DNA of 63,862 nucleotides from Oscillospiraceae bacterium (GTDB lineage Bacteria > Bacillota > Clostridia > Oscillospirales > CAG-272): positions 1 through 63,862 of the forward strand of contig SVUG01000009.1 of the NCBI GenBank assembly GCA_015063385.1, given 5' to 3'. Below are positions 5,911 through 13,108 of the stretch, in pieces. The position numbers and the translations under genes are program-made. The notes beneath the pieces are model-generated. The model was not told the origin of the DNA. It saw nothing but the letters and a program-made list of their open reading frames with translations, and made no database searches. Numbering within the stretch: the stretch's first letter is position 1; each line of letters begins with the position of its first letter.

Positions 5911-7266
5911 ATGGAGCGTATTGCGATTGAAAAACTTGTTAAGTGGAACGAAAGCAAGAGAAGAAAACCGCTAATCGTTTGGGGTGCTCGTCAGGTAGGC
6001 AAAACTTACTTAATCAAAAACATTTTTGCTAAAAAATACTATAAAAACAACTATGTATACGTCGATTTTAAAATTGAAGATGAAATCAACGAATTTTGTT
6101 CCAAAACAGCAAACGCAGAAAAGATAATCGAATATATTTCGCTTTTGAAGGGCCAACAAATTACCGAAAAAACCCTGCTTATATTTGACGAAGTACAAGA
6201 GTGCCCAAATATTATTTCTGCACTTAAATATTTCTGCCAAGATTTCAGAGAGATTCCGGTTATCGCTACCGGCTCTATGGTGCGTATCAAGCTTCAGCGA
6301 GTAATAAACAAACGCGGCGGTGGAGAAAAATTTCTTTTCCCTGTGGGTAAAATTGATCAAATCACCATATACCCCATGACTTTCGATGAATTCTTACTTA
6401 ACAACAACCGTGTTCTTTACAATAAAATCAAGGCGGCTTACGAAGCAAGAATTCCGCTTGATTCAAGTATACATTCGTTGGCGATGGATCAAGTGTATAA
6501 ATACCTTCTTGTTGGCGGTATGCCTGAAGCGGTTGATGCTTTTATCGAAAACGGGGATCTTTTCGAAGCTCGCGAAATACTAAAATCACTCTATGATAAC
6601 TATCTTTCGGATATGGAGCTTTATCAAGCCAGTCGTGAGGCAATTTTACGTTCTCGTACGTTATTCTCTAACATTTATAGAGAACTCAATAAAGAATCCA
6701 AAAACTTTTCACCCGGATTGCTCGAGGAAAATAGTAAAACTAGAGATTTTGCCACCTCTATTGAATGGCTTACGATGGCTCATATAGTGAATCAGTCTTA
6801 TCAGCTTAAAGAACATGTAACGATGCCGCTTATGAAAGATAACGACGGTTCGTTCCGTTTGTTCCTGGTAGACGTAGGTATGTTCTCATATCAGAGTGGC
6901 ATCAACGCTGCTTCATTTGTATCAACCGATAGAGAAAATACACTTTCTGGAATATTCTTTGAGAACTTTGTAGCTGCTGAGCTTGTCGCAAAAGGCAATC
7001 CGTTATTTTATTGGAGAGGCAAGTCTTCTTCCGAACTTGAATTTATTATTGAGTCGGATAATAAGATATACCCCATAGACGTGAAGAAGGGACGCGGAGT
7101 TCTCAACTCTCTTGAAAAATTTTCGAATCACAATAAGTATGAGTGCGCTATAAAGATCTCATCTGGTAATTATGGTTACGACGAGAGCAAAAAGCTTTTA
7201 ACTGTTCCGCTTTATTTTGCTTCTTTCATTGCGGATGATATGGCAAACGGCACTTTTGTTATATGA
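5911..7266 (+). CDS. AAA ATPase with C-terminal DUF4143
   Basis: 451 aa. Walker A is GARQVGKT (residues 25-32) and Walker B is LLIFDE (89-94), followed by the sensor-like ATGS. The C-terminal third is DUF4143, with a PD-(D/E)XK-like pattern (ELEFII then IDVKKG). The start ATG has AGGAGG 9 nt upstream. Proteins of this AAA_14/DUF4143 type are widespread and mostly uncharacterised; many sit on mobile islands. No partner gene is adjacent. The iteron array in front suggests tight control, possibly by the protein itself (inference). Confidence 0.85.
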   Translation: MERIAIEKLVKWNESKRRKPLIVWGARQVGKTYLIKNIFAKKYYKNNYVYVDFKIEDEINEFCSKTANAEKIIEYISLLKGQQITEKTLLIFDEVQECPNIISALKYFCQDFREIPVIATGSMVRIKLQRVINKRGGGEKFLFPVGKIDQITIYPMTFDEFLLNNNRVLYNKIKAAYEARIPLDSSIHSLAMDQVYKYLLVGGMPEAVDAFIENGDLFEAREILKSLYDNYLSDMELYQASREAILRSRTLFSNIYRELNKESKNFSPGLLEENSKTRDFATSIEWLTMAHIVNQSYQLKEHVTMPLMKDNDGSFRLFLVDVGMFSYQSGINAASFVSTDRENTLSGIFFENFVAAELVAKGNPLFYWRGKSSSELEFIIESDNKIYPIDVKKGRGVLNSLEKFSNHNKYECAIKISSGNYGYDESKKLLTVPLYFASFIADDMANGTFVI

Positions 7267-7275
7267 TAACCAACG

Positions 7276-7310
7276 AGCGATGTTCTTAAATTAGAGAGCA
7301 TCGCTTTTCT
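7276..7310 (+). terminator. Terminator of the AAA/DUF4143 gene
   Basis: AGCGATG.TCT and AGA..CATCGCT arms followed by TTTTCTTT, a few bases after the stop codon. Confidence 0.7.
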
Positions 7311-7762
7311 TTAATGCAGTATAAATTTTTGCCATGTGGTGAGGCTTTTTCATTGCTTAAGGCGTGGTGATTTTTCATTAAGGTTTGAGTTTCAAAGTGC
7401 AACTTTTTTGGTATTGCACTTTGGAATTGCACTTTGGAAATTGATGGGTGAAAGCTCTTGATTAATTTGGGAAGGTATGCTACAATGAACACCCGAGAGG
7501 GAGGGGTTAATGCTCCCTTGGGGTGCTGATTTGGGGAGGAATGTGGCTATCCAAACTCTCAAGACGGGCTGCAAAATCTAACACAATATCTAACATTTTT
7601 ATTAGATTTTGCGTTAGATGCTGATACCTTTATGTGGCTTGAAGTTTTGGCGTTTTTGGAAAGTGAAAAGGCTGAAACCCCTTGATTTTACTGGTTTTTC
7701 AGCCTCTTTTATCTTCCGTTAAAGTCTGTTATTTTCTTCTAAAATCCGATATATTAAAACGC
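7311..7762. other. Non-coding right end of the element with arm-type repeats
   Basis: No convincing gene. Contents: a direct repeat of TTGCACTTTGGAA (about 7412 and 7426), an ATCTAACACAATATCTAAC pair (7575-7593) with an inverted GTTAGATG at about 7613, and a small stem (GCTGAAA...TTTCAGC, ~7669-7705). The ATCTAAC words match those of the left end and are candidate integrase arm sites. Confidence 0.45.
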
Positions 7763-7816
7763 CTTGAAAACCGTTAGGCCAAAAGCCACGGGGGTTCGAA
7801 TCCCTCTTCCTGCGTC
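7763..7816 (+). repeat. Displaced tRNA-Ser 3' half (attR)
   Basis: Matches 833-887 from the anticodon loop to the acceptor end but lacks a 5' half, so it cannot be a tRNA gene. It differs from the intact copy mainly in the variable arm, where GGC/GCC replaces TGCC/GGCA, so pairing is kept. The terminal CCA has become TCA. Confidence 0.9.
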
Positions 7817-7823
7817 AAAAAAT

Positions 7824-7855
7824 AAGGACACCCTTGTGAGTGTCCTTTGTTTTTT
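7824..7855 (+). terminator. Former tRNA-Ser terminator
   Basis: AAGGACAC (7824-7831) pairs with GTGTCCTT (7840-7847), followed by TGTTTTTT. It was probably the terminator of the original tRNA-Ser gene before integration. Confidence 0.65.
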
Positions 7856-8001
7856 GCCACAGTCAGAAGCTCTCGAACGCCCCTCTGTGACTCTCCGAGT
7901 CGCAGAATGGGGTTCGCATTTGAGCCGTAGAGCGCGTCAAGCTCGCTTGTAAGCATCAAGGCGAAAAATCTTCGCCAAAGGCGAATATGAAATAAAGATT
8001 C

Positions 8002-8047
8002 AAGGGGCTGCCGCAAACAATTTTACTCATTTGCGATAGCCCCTTTC
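8002..8047 (-). terminator. Terminator-like hairpin by the xis relic
   Basis: AGGGGCT(G)CCGCAAA pairs with TTTGCGATAGCCCCT across a short loop. It lies 3' of the excisionase relic on the minus strand; the tail is only weakly T-rich. Confidence 0.45.
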
Positions 8048-8145
8048 CTAATTTATACACCTCCTTCAGGAACCACTTTATCGCTTTCTCGTGCCACTCT
8101 GACTTCGGCTGCGTATCACACCCGCTTTCGAGATTACATATTCGT
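8048..8145 (-). pseudogene. Relic of a second excisionase-like gene
   Basis: The minus strand encodes PKSEWHEKAIKWFLKEVYK, identical to the C-terminus of the protein at 2436-3014. A short preceding piece (EYVISKAGV) in a shifted frame corresponds to its KYLVSKCSL segment. The stop codon is lost and the rest of the gene is missing. It marks an older related element next to the present one. The remainder of 7817-8233 shows no gene. Confidence 0.75.
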
Positions 8146-8233
8146 CATTCATCATTACGGAAAACATATCACCGTTTTGTACGACACAAAATAAAAATGC
8201 CCACGATTTTTTCGCGAGCATTTGAATTTGTTA

Positions 8234-8262
8234 TTGAAGAAGAATATATTATATGATATAAT
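8234..8262 (+). promoter_or_regulatory. Promoter of the GNAT gene
   Basis: TTGAAG (8234-8239), 17 nt, TATAAT (8257-8262). The block 8214-8241 is repeated with one mismatch at 12099-12126 in front of another promoter. Confidence 0.75.
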
Positions 8263-8413
8263 ATTTACACGGGGTAACCCGGAATAAAAATTAGGAGTTT
8301 GCTTTTTGAAGAACAAACGTACACCGGAGATTGTATTGTAAACGAGAGGTTTGCAAATACATTCTCGCACATCTCTCGTAGTTTTGGTCAGGTAATTACG
8401 AAAGGATTTAACA
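8263..8413 (+). other. 150-nt leader of the GNAT gene, possibly structured
   Basis: The leader contains several short complementary stretches: CGGGGT.ACCCGG (~8270), GTTTG/CAAAC (~8299-8325) and TGTATT/AATACA (~8333-8365). It does not match a riboswitch class I know. Confidence 0.25.
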
Positions 8414-9067
8414 ATGAACAACTTGACGATACGTTTAGAAACAGAGAAAGATTATAGGGCAGTAGAAGAACTTACACGTGAGGCGTTTTGGAACGTTTAT
8501 AAGCCCGGTGCGGACGAGCATTATTTCGTTCATACGATGCGAAATCACCCGGATTTTATTCCCGAGCTTGCATTTGTGCTTGAGCTTGACGGCAGAATTG
8601 TCGGCAATATTATGTACACTAAAGCTTGGCTTGAAGATGAAAACGGTGAGCGTAAGGAGATACTCTCCTTCGGACCGCTTTGCGTTGATCCCGAATATCA
8701 AAGGCAGAAGCTCGGCAAAATTCTGATTGAGCATTCCTTTGATGTTGCACGCAAGATGGGTTATGACGTGAACGTCAATTTCGGCAATCCGGGCAACTAC
8801 GTCAGCCGTGGATTTGTGAGCTGTAAAAAGAAGAACGTCAGCTTTATTGTGGACGGCAATTTCCCGACGGCTTTGCTCGTAGCAGAGCTTACGCCTGGTG
8901 CTCTTGACGGCAGGAAGTGGATGTATATTCCTTCCACCGCGGCAGATTGCTGCGAGGACACCGCCGCAGTCGAAGCCTTCGACAGGGCATTCCCACCCAA
9001 AGAAAAGAAGTGGATGCCGAGCCAAGAGGAATTCTATATCTATAGTCATTCTTCGGTAGTCAGATAA
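8414..9067 (+). CDS. GNAT-family N-acetyltransferase
   Basis: 217 aa; transfers an acetyl group from acetyl-CoA to an unidentified substrate. The acetyl-CoA signature is LCVDPEYQRQKLGKILIEHS (residues ~92-111). The region after it (NFGNPGNYVSRGF) corresponds to the GHPEYY..FGF loop of YhbS-like members. AAAGGA precedes the ATG. It is transcribed alone, with a terminator after it, in a patchwork region beside the tRNA-Ser island. Confidence 0.85.
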   Translation: MNNLTIRLETEKDYRAVEELTREAFWNVYKPGADEHYFVHTMRNHPDFIPELAFVLELDGRIVGNIMYTKAWLEDENGERKEILSFGPLCVDPEYQRQKLGKILIEHSFDVARKMGYDVNVNFGNPGNYVSRGFVSCKKKNVSFIVDGNFPTALLVAELTPGALDGRKWMYIPSTAADCCEDTAAVEAFDRAFPPKEKKWMPSQEEFYIYSHSSVVR

Positions 9068-9075
9068 ACGTAAAA

Positions 9076-9115
9076 AGAGCCGATGAGAAATCAAGTGATT
9101 TCTCATCGGCTTATT
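9076..9115 (+). terminator. Terminator of the GNAT gene
   Basis: A 16-bp perfect stem beginning AGCCGATGAGAAATCA, with a 2-nt loop and a T-rich tail. Confidence 0.85.
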
Positions 9116-9272
9116 TTTTATTTAATATGGCGTATTTTTAGCGCAAAATTCTCGCTCCAAGGAGCTGAAAAGCGAATAGGGGGACATATATGTCTACCAC
9201 CTCGAATTCGAGACTAAAACTCTTGATTTTCCTAGTTTTTTTCGTTCTAAAAGTTTAACAAGTTGGTGTAGA

Positions 9273-9599
9273 TTAATTGATTTGTTCTGTCACGTCAATG
9301 AGGAAGATCTTCTTCTCAAATCCGCCGCGCTTTTTGGCTTTTTCAGCTCTTACGGACTCCAACTCCTCTAGAGTATAACCACGTGCAATCGTTGCCGATT
9401 GTATAAGCTCCAAGAGGTCTGCCAGCTCCTCGATGCTTTGGTCTTGGTGATACTCCAAGAGTTCCTCATCGAGCTTGGCATCAAGCATCTTTAGATACTC
9501 CTCGTCCGAGAGAATACGAGTTCTGCATTCGTTTCCTGACTTTTCTATGATGTCGGGAATCAAATCTCTCACGAGCTTGTTATATATTTTCGTTGCCAT
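9273..9599 (-). CDS. MazG-like/phosphoribosyl-ATP pyrophosphohydrolase-type protein
   Basis: 108 aa small all-alpha pyrophosphohydrolase. It begins YNKLVRDLIPDIIEKSG, typical of the short house-cleaning family. The Mg-binding acidic motifs are EELLEY (residues ~44-49) and EELADLLEL (~57-65). It should hydrolyse a nucleoside triphosphate to the monophosphate; the substrate is unknown. GAGG precedes the ATG. It is the last gene of a four-gene minus-strand operon, 2 nt after the TfoX-like gene. Confidence 0.8.
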   Translation of the reverse strand: MATKIYNKLVRDLIPDIIEKSGNECRTRILSDEEYLKMLDAKLDEELLEYHQDQSIEELADLLELIQSATIARGYTLEELESVRAEKAKKRGGFEKKIFLIDVTEQIN

Positions 9600-9601
9600 A
9601 A

Positions 9602-9922
9602 TTACCTCGCAATAATTTGCTTCTTTTTCTTCGGCTCGGGCAGTTCTTCATACATAGCATCAAACAGCTTGACGAGCAAATCTCTGTCCTCGACATCTTC
9701 CACAAGAAGCATAGGCTTTGCACCCTCGTAGGGAAGCTCCCTCGGCGCGTCAGGTAATAGTGCGGTTGCTGACGGTGTAGGCTTTAAGAGCAAACGGTTA
9801 TCATAAACCCCGCCTACAACCTTGCCACCATAGTAGAGCACGTACTCACCCATCATAGCGCGAGCAGAAAGACCGCTGCACCCGTCCAAAATAAACTCTA
9901 AATATTCCTTACTGCTTGCCAT
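9602..9922 (-). CDS. TfoX N-terminal domain protein
   Basis: 106 aa, consisting only of the TfoX_N fold: ARAMMGEYVLYYGGKVVGGV, then the DNRLLLKPTPSA strand. In gammaproteobacteria full-length TfoX regulates competence; stand-alone TfoX_N proteins in Firmicutes have no settled function. GGAG lies 7 nt before the ATG. Co-transcribed with the flanking genes. Confidence 0.8.
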   Translation of the reverse strand: MASSKEYLEFILDGCSGLSARAMMGEYVLYYGGKVVGGVYDNRLLLKPTPSATALLPDAPRELPYEGAKPMLLVEDVEDRDLLVKLFDAMYEELPEPKKKKQIIAR

Positions 9923-9939
9923 TGTTTTCTCCGCCTATC

Positions 9940-10332
9940 TTATTTTTCAATCTCGCCTTTCCAGTCAAGGATACCGCCGAACTCAACAACGTTTGTGTAG
10001 CCGAGCTTGACGAGCTTTTCAGAGGCTTCCTTGCTTCGTCTGCCGCTTCTGCAGTATACGAGTATCAGCTGTGACTTGTCGGGAAGCTCTGCTATCTCGG
10101 CAGTGCCTATTTCCTCGTTCGGAATGTTTATCGCTCCGGGGATATGCCCTTCGGCATATTCGTCGGGTCTTCTTGCATCGAGAATTATATAGCCCGACTC
10201 CTTCTTCATCATCTCCACAGCCTCGTTCATGCTTATCTGACGGTAGCTGTTCGCAGAACCGCTGGGAGCAGAGCATGACGACAGAAGCATTATTGAAAAA
10301 ATAAAGGGCAAAAGCCTTCTTATTGTTCTCAT
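9940..10332 (-). CDS. Rhodanese-domain lipoprotein
   Basis: 130 aa from the ATG at 10332, which has GGAG 8 nt upstream; an in-frame ATG at 10362 has no ribosome site. The signal peptide ends in the lipobox LLSSC (Cys20), so the protein should be anchored outside the cytoplasmic membrane. The single rhodanese domain (residues ~33-128) has active-site Cys94 in CRSGRRS and the DARRPDEYAEGHIPGAINIP signature. It may handle sulfane sulfur or act as a redox partner of the peroxiredoxin encoded 30 nt upstream. Confidence 0.85.
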   Translation of the reverse strand: MRTIRRLLPFIFSIMLLSSCSAPSGSANSYRQISMNEAVEMMKKESGYIILDARRPDEYAEGHIPGAINIPNEEIGTAEIAELPDKSQLILVYCRSGRRSKEASEKLVKLGYTNVVEFGGILDWKGEIEK

Positions 10333-10362
10333 AATAAATCTCCGTGATTTTGGATTTTTCAT

Positions 10363-10815
10363 TTATAGAAATTCTAATATTTCCGCAGCGTTTGTGTCAG
10401 GCTTAACCTTTGGCATTACCTTTTCGATAATTCCGTTCTCATTGATAATGAATGTGGTACGAACAACACCGAAGCTAACCTTACCGTAGAGCTTCTTCTC
10501 CTGCCACACACCGTAGCTTTGAATCGCCTTGAGCTCGGGGTCGGAAAGAAGTACGAAGGGAAGATTATATTTTTCTGCAAATTTAACGTGAGATGCTATA
10601 CCGTCACGACTGATTCCGATAACCTCGACTCCTCTTTTTTTGAACTCGTCGTATGCTCCTGCGAAAGCGCATGCCTGTCTTGTACATCCCGGAGTGTTAT
10701 CCTTGGGGTAGAAATAAAGCACGACCTTTTTGCCAATAAAGTCTGACAAGCTTACGTCATTTCCGTTTTTATCTTTAAGAGTAAAGTTTGGTGCGCGATC
10801 ACCTATATTTAGCAT
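10363..10815 (-). CDS. bcp: Thioredoxin-dependent thiol peroxidase (Bcp/PrxQ)
   Basis: 150 aa cytosolic peroxiredoxin reducing H2O2 and organic hydroperoxides. Peroxidatic Cys44 and resolving Cys49 lie in TPGCTRQAC, the alpha-helix PrxQ arrangement. Length and domain content match the family. AAAGGAG precedes the ATG and a good promoter lies 50 nt upstream. It is the first gene of the operon with the rhodanese lipoprotein, TfoX-like and MazG-like genes. Confidence 0.92.
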   Translation of the reverse strand: MLNIGDRAPNFTLKDKNGNDVSLSDFIGKKVVLYFYPKDNTPGCTRQACAFAGAYDEFKKRGVEVIGISRDGIASHVKFAEKYNLPFVLLSDPELKAIQSYGVWQEKKLYGKVSFGVVRTTFIINENGIIEKVMPKVKPDTNAAEILEFL

Positions 10816-10863
10816 TTTTCATTCTCCTTTTTTGTGGTACTATAACGTTATCCATCTAAAAAT

Positions 10864-10892
10864 ATTATACCACAAATCCGCTAGAAATTCAA
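10864..10892 (-). promoter_or_regulatory. Promoter of the bcp operon
   Basis: Minus strand TTGAAT (10887-10892), 17 nt, TATAAT (10864-10869). Confidence 0.8.
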
Positions 10893-11219
10893 GGAGCTAT
10901 TCTTTGTTTAAGGCAGTATAAATTTTAGCCATTGCCTTTCTCATTTTAGGGCGCAAAAAGGTGGGTTTTCGGGGGTAAAAACTCGCCACAATCGCAAGGA
11001 AAGGTCTCCACGGCATTCTCGCCTTACCACACTCTAAGTCGCCACACAAGGCGAATTTAAGGCTTTTTTCGATGCCCCTACTATATAAACGGTTTCGCTT
11101 TGCAAACTCCTAGAGCACAAAAACCTAGACGTAGCAAGGGATTTTCGGTCATTGAAAAAAACAATAGAAACTCAAAATAGTAAAATTGCAATGATTTTTT
11201 TGCAATTTATGCAAGTCAA
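10893..11219. other. Non-coding stretch
   Basis: No gene seen. It begins with GCAGTATAAATTTTAGCCAT (10912-10931), a one-mismatch copy of a sequence at 7316-7335. The rest has several GGCGAA/TTCGCC-type words but no clear structure. Confidence 0.4.
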
Positions 11220-11252
11220 AAGGGATAGGCTCGTTTCCGAACCTATTCCTCT
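11220..11252 (-). terminator. Terminator of the DUF6809-like gene
   Basis: GGATAGGCTCG and CGAACCTATTCC arms around TTTC; on the minus strand TTTTGACT follows. Confidence 0.6.
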
Positions 11253-11325
11253 CGCTATCTTATTTAGTTAACGTTTCGATTGCTATTCTCATGCCGAGCT
11301 TGAATGCATAGCAGAATATCGCACA

Positions 11326-11526
11326 TTAACCAAGACTTGCGTACTCGCTCCAGCAGTCGTCGAACTTCTCGAGGATTACCTTCTGCTCGTCCGTCATGCT
11401 TTTCAGCAAGTCGCTGTGATGCCGAGCCATGTACTCCATCAGCTGCTTCATCTCGGGCGACCACATTCTGCAGTCGTCCTCGGGTACTATGTTTCCGTGC
11501 CACGGTTCTTTAATTATGCTTTCCAT
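11326..11526 (-). CDS. Small DUF6809-like protein
   Basis: 66 aa from the ATG at 11526 (AGGAGG 10 nt upstream). The pattern WHGNIVP near the N-terminus followed by a helical segment ending QKVILEKFDDCWSEY matches short Firmicutes proteins I associate with DUF6809. Function unknown. Single gene with its own terminator. Confidence 0.65.
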   Translation of the reverse strand: MESIIKEPWHGNIVPEDDCRMWSPEMKQLMEYMARHHSDLLKSMTDEQKVILEKFDDCWSEYASLG

Positions 11527-11622
11527 TGGTTGCACCTCCTGTTAGCACAACACAATACCACAGAAGAGCGAGAAAGTCCAGCATAAATCGAAAGTTAATT
11601 TGATAACTTTTTGTTACGTTAT

Positions 11623-12093
11623 TTATGCCAACATAGTCATTGTAGCAGTACCTAAGAGTTGCACAATAGCACCATAGAACCAACCATGTTTAGCTACATG
11701 GTCGCTTATCCGTTGAAACAGTTTTTTCTGCTTTGGGATAGAACGACTTGTTTGTATATTTTCAAGAAGTTCTTTAACTTCTTCTAACAATTCGAGAAGT
11801 TCTTCTTTATCTTCACCCCCTTTTTCGTCAATCATTCTATCAATTTGATGAATAGAATTATCGACTGTCAAGGTGGAACCAGAAACATCTCCAAAAATAA
11901 TGTTGCCATAATTCGTGATACTTCCAAAAGTCTGCTGCTTTTGTTCTTCATCGTGGCGTTTCAGCGCTTCGGTTTTGGCTTCAAAATATGTAATTTCTCG
12001 CAGTGTAAGAGTAGCTATCCTTTTCCCTCTCAACAAAAAGAACATTCTTGCGGTTACCCAATATATCGAGCAAAAGTTCTTCGGGAAGGTCAC
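11623..12093 (-). CDS. C-terminal fragment of a helical/membrane protein, probably broken
   Basis: The open frame is 156 codons and starts at a GTG without a ribosome site. About its first 35 codons read out of frame through a DUF4435 relic. Only the part from about ITYFEAKTEALKRH onwards looks natural. That part holds NIIFGDVSGSTLTVDNSIHQ, an acidic coiled coil (~85-112) and a C-terminal hydrophobic helix (GWFYGAIVQLLGT). I read it as the 3' end of a larger gene joined to unrelated coding debris. Confidence 0.45.
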   Translation of the reverse strand: MTFPKNFCSIYWVTARMFFLLRGKRIATLTLREITYFEAKTEALKRHDEEQKQQTFGSITNYGNIIFGDVSGSTLTVDNSIHQIDRMIDEKGGEDKEELLELLEEVKELLENIQTSRSIPKQKKLFQRISDHVAKHGWFYGAIVQLLGTATMTMLA

Positions 12094-12118
12094 TATCTGC
12101 GAGCTTTTGAATTTGTTA
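11981..12118 (-). pseudogene. Fragment of an AAA/DUF4435-type protein
   Basis: The minus strand, in a frame different from the gene above, encodes KLADSDLPEELLLDILGNRK then NVLFVERE and ends at a stop at 11981. This resembles the linker between the AAA ATPase and DUF4435 domains (ILGNR..VLFVEG). There is no start codon and neither domain survives. Confidence 0.5.
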
Positions 12119-12147
12119 TTGAAGAATAAAGCGTTTTGTGCTATAAT
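12119..12147 (+). promoter_or_regulatory. Promoter of the YjbR/DUF4275-like pair
   Basis: TTGAAG (12119-12124), 17 nt, TATAAT (12142-12147). It overlaps the block shared with 8214-8241. Confidence 0.75.
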
Positions 12148-12176
12148 ATTCTTACTACAATCTACGAGGGCATATT

Positions 12177-12548
12177 ATGACGCGAGAAGAGTTCGAAGCA
12201 TTGGTGCTTGACACATACGGAATAAGGGCGGATTATCCTTTTGAGGAGGACTTTGAGACGGGAGTGTTCCGTCATGAGAATGGAAAATGGTTTGCTATAG
12301 CAATGAAAATTTCGGAGCGCAAGCTCGGAAAATGTAGTGATATGACAACTAATATTGTCAATTTTAAGTGCGCGCCCGATGTAATAGAGTCGATCGCGGG
12401 GGTGGAGCAGGGTGTTTATCGAGCATATCATATGAATAAAACTCACTGGTTAACAGTTTCTTTAGAAGAGTGCGACGATGATACTATTTCCTGGCTTATG
12501 GGCATCAGCTACGACCTGACGAGAAGCAAAACAAAGAGAAAAGGGTGA
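12177..12548 (+). CDS. MmcQ/YjbR family protein
   Basis: 123 aa. The CyaY-like double-wing fold of MmcQ/YjbR (DUF419) proteins is recognisable from ADYPFEEDFETGVFRHENGK, then WFAIAMKISERKLG, and the closing GVYRAYHMNKTHWLTVSLEE. The family is predicted to bind DNA; no function is established. GAGG lies upstream of the ATG. The next gene follows after 4 nt, so they form an operon. Confidence 0.85.
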   Translation: MTREEFEALVLDTYGIRADYPFEEDFETGVFRHENGKWFAIAMKISERKLGKCSDMTTNIVNFKCAPDVIESIAGVEQGVYRAYHMNKTHWLTVSLEECDDDTISWLMGISYDLTRSKTKRKG

Positions 12549-12552
12549 TTTT

Positions 12553-12942
12553 ATGGCTAAATTTTCAATGACAAAAGAAAGATTCAAGAATCAATGGTTG
12601 CGCCATTTCGCAAAAGAAGTTGATAAAAAGGATATAGAGGACCACGTAAAAGGTCAGTTCATTTGGCATGTTTTCTCGTTCGAGCATATTAAAAATGAAA
12701 ATCTTTTAGTGGGAAATGATGCAAGACTAGCCTTCGACAAGGCAGATAAAAGTGAAGTCATTTGCTGTGACGAATACGGCGGAGACGGTGTTAAGGATAG
12801 ACTTCCTGCCAGGTATAATACTGCTGAGAAAATTGACAAGTGGACGGTTGAATTTTACGTTGTTGCAAAGGATTATTCCTGGACCTATATAAAAACGCAC
12901 GAATGCGATTGGTGCGGACCGTATTTTTACAGAATTACGTAA
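12553..12942 (+). CDS. DUF4275-like hypothetical protein
   Basis: 129 aa. The motif FIWHVFSFEHI, the region LLVGNDARLAFDKAD and the ending WTYIKTHECDWCGPYF match proteins I recall as DUF4275; the assignment is tentative. No signal peptide or membrane segment. It is translationally coupled to the YjbR-like gene. Confidence 0.65.
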   Translation: MAKFSMTKERFKNQWLRHFAKEVDKKDIEDHVKGQFIWHVFSFEHIKNENLLVGNDARLAFDKADKSEVICCDEYGGDGVKDRLPARYNTAEKIDKWTVEFYVVAKDYSWTYIKTHECDWCGPYFYRIT

Positions 12943-13049
12943 AAGATCAGACGGAATTATCCGTTTAGTTGTGAAGATTCCTCATTTGGAAATATACTAT
13001 CTCGTAAGTTGAGTAATATCAACAACAAGGACCGAGCCGTCTAAGCGCA

Positions 13050-13078
13050 TTGACAAAAAATGAATTGGGTGATATAAT
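13050..13078 (+). promoter_or_regulatory. Promoter of the 13109 lipoprotein
   Basis: TTGACA (13050-13055), 17 nt, TATAAT (13073-13078), 31 nt before the start codon. Confidence 0.85.
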
Positions 13079-13108
13079 TAAAATAAAACATCAAAAGGGG
13101 ATGCGGAA

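Larger units (their letters stand above)
833..7816. mobile_element. Integrative element inserted in tRNA-Ser (~7 kb)
   Basis: The element is bounded by direct repeats at 833-887 and 7763-7816. They share the core CTTGAAAACCGTT and most of the tRNA-Ser 3' half. It carries a tyrosine recombinase, an excisionase-like HTH protein, an XRE repressor and cargo, and is visibly richer in A+T than the rest of the window. No conjugation or capsid genes are present, so it would be non-autonomous for transfer (inference). ATCTAAC/GTTAGAT repeats lie just inside both ends and are candidate arm-type integrase sites. The integrase appears N-terminally truncated, so the element may no longer excise. Confidence 0.85.

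Noticed and set aside
7774-8016. 80-aa minus-strand ORF ending in EEGFEPPWLLA
   Set aside because: It reads the displaced tRNA-Ser 3' half; this ending is a well-known artefact of translating tRNA genes.
8263-8413. Known riboswitch in the GNAT leader
   Set aside because: Stems are short and no conserved core of a class I know is present.
11623-12093. Accepting the 156-aa ORF as an intact small gene
   Set aside because: Its first part is out of frame with a recognisable DUF4435 fragment and it lacks a ribosome site.
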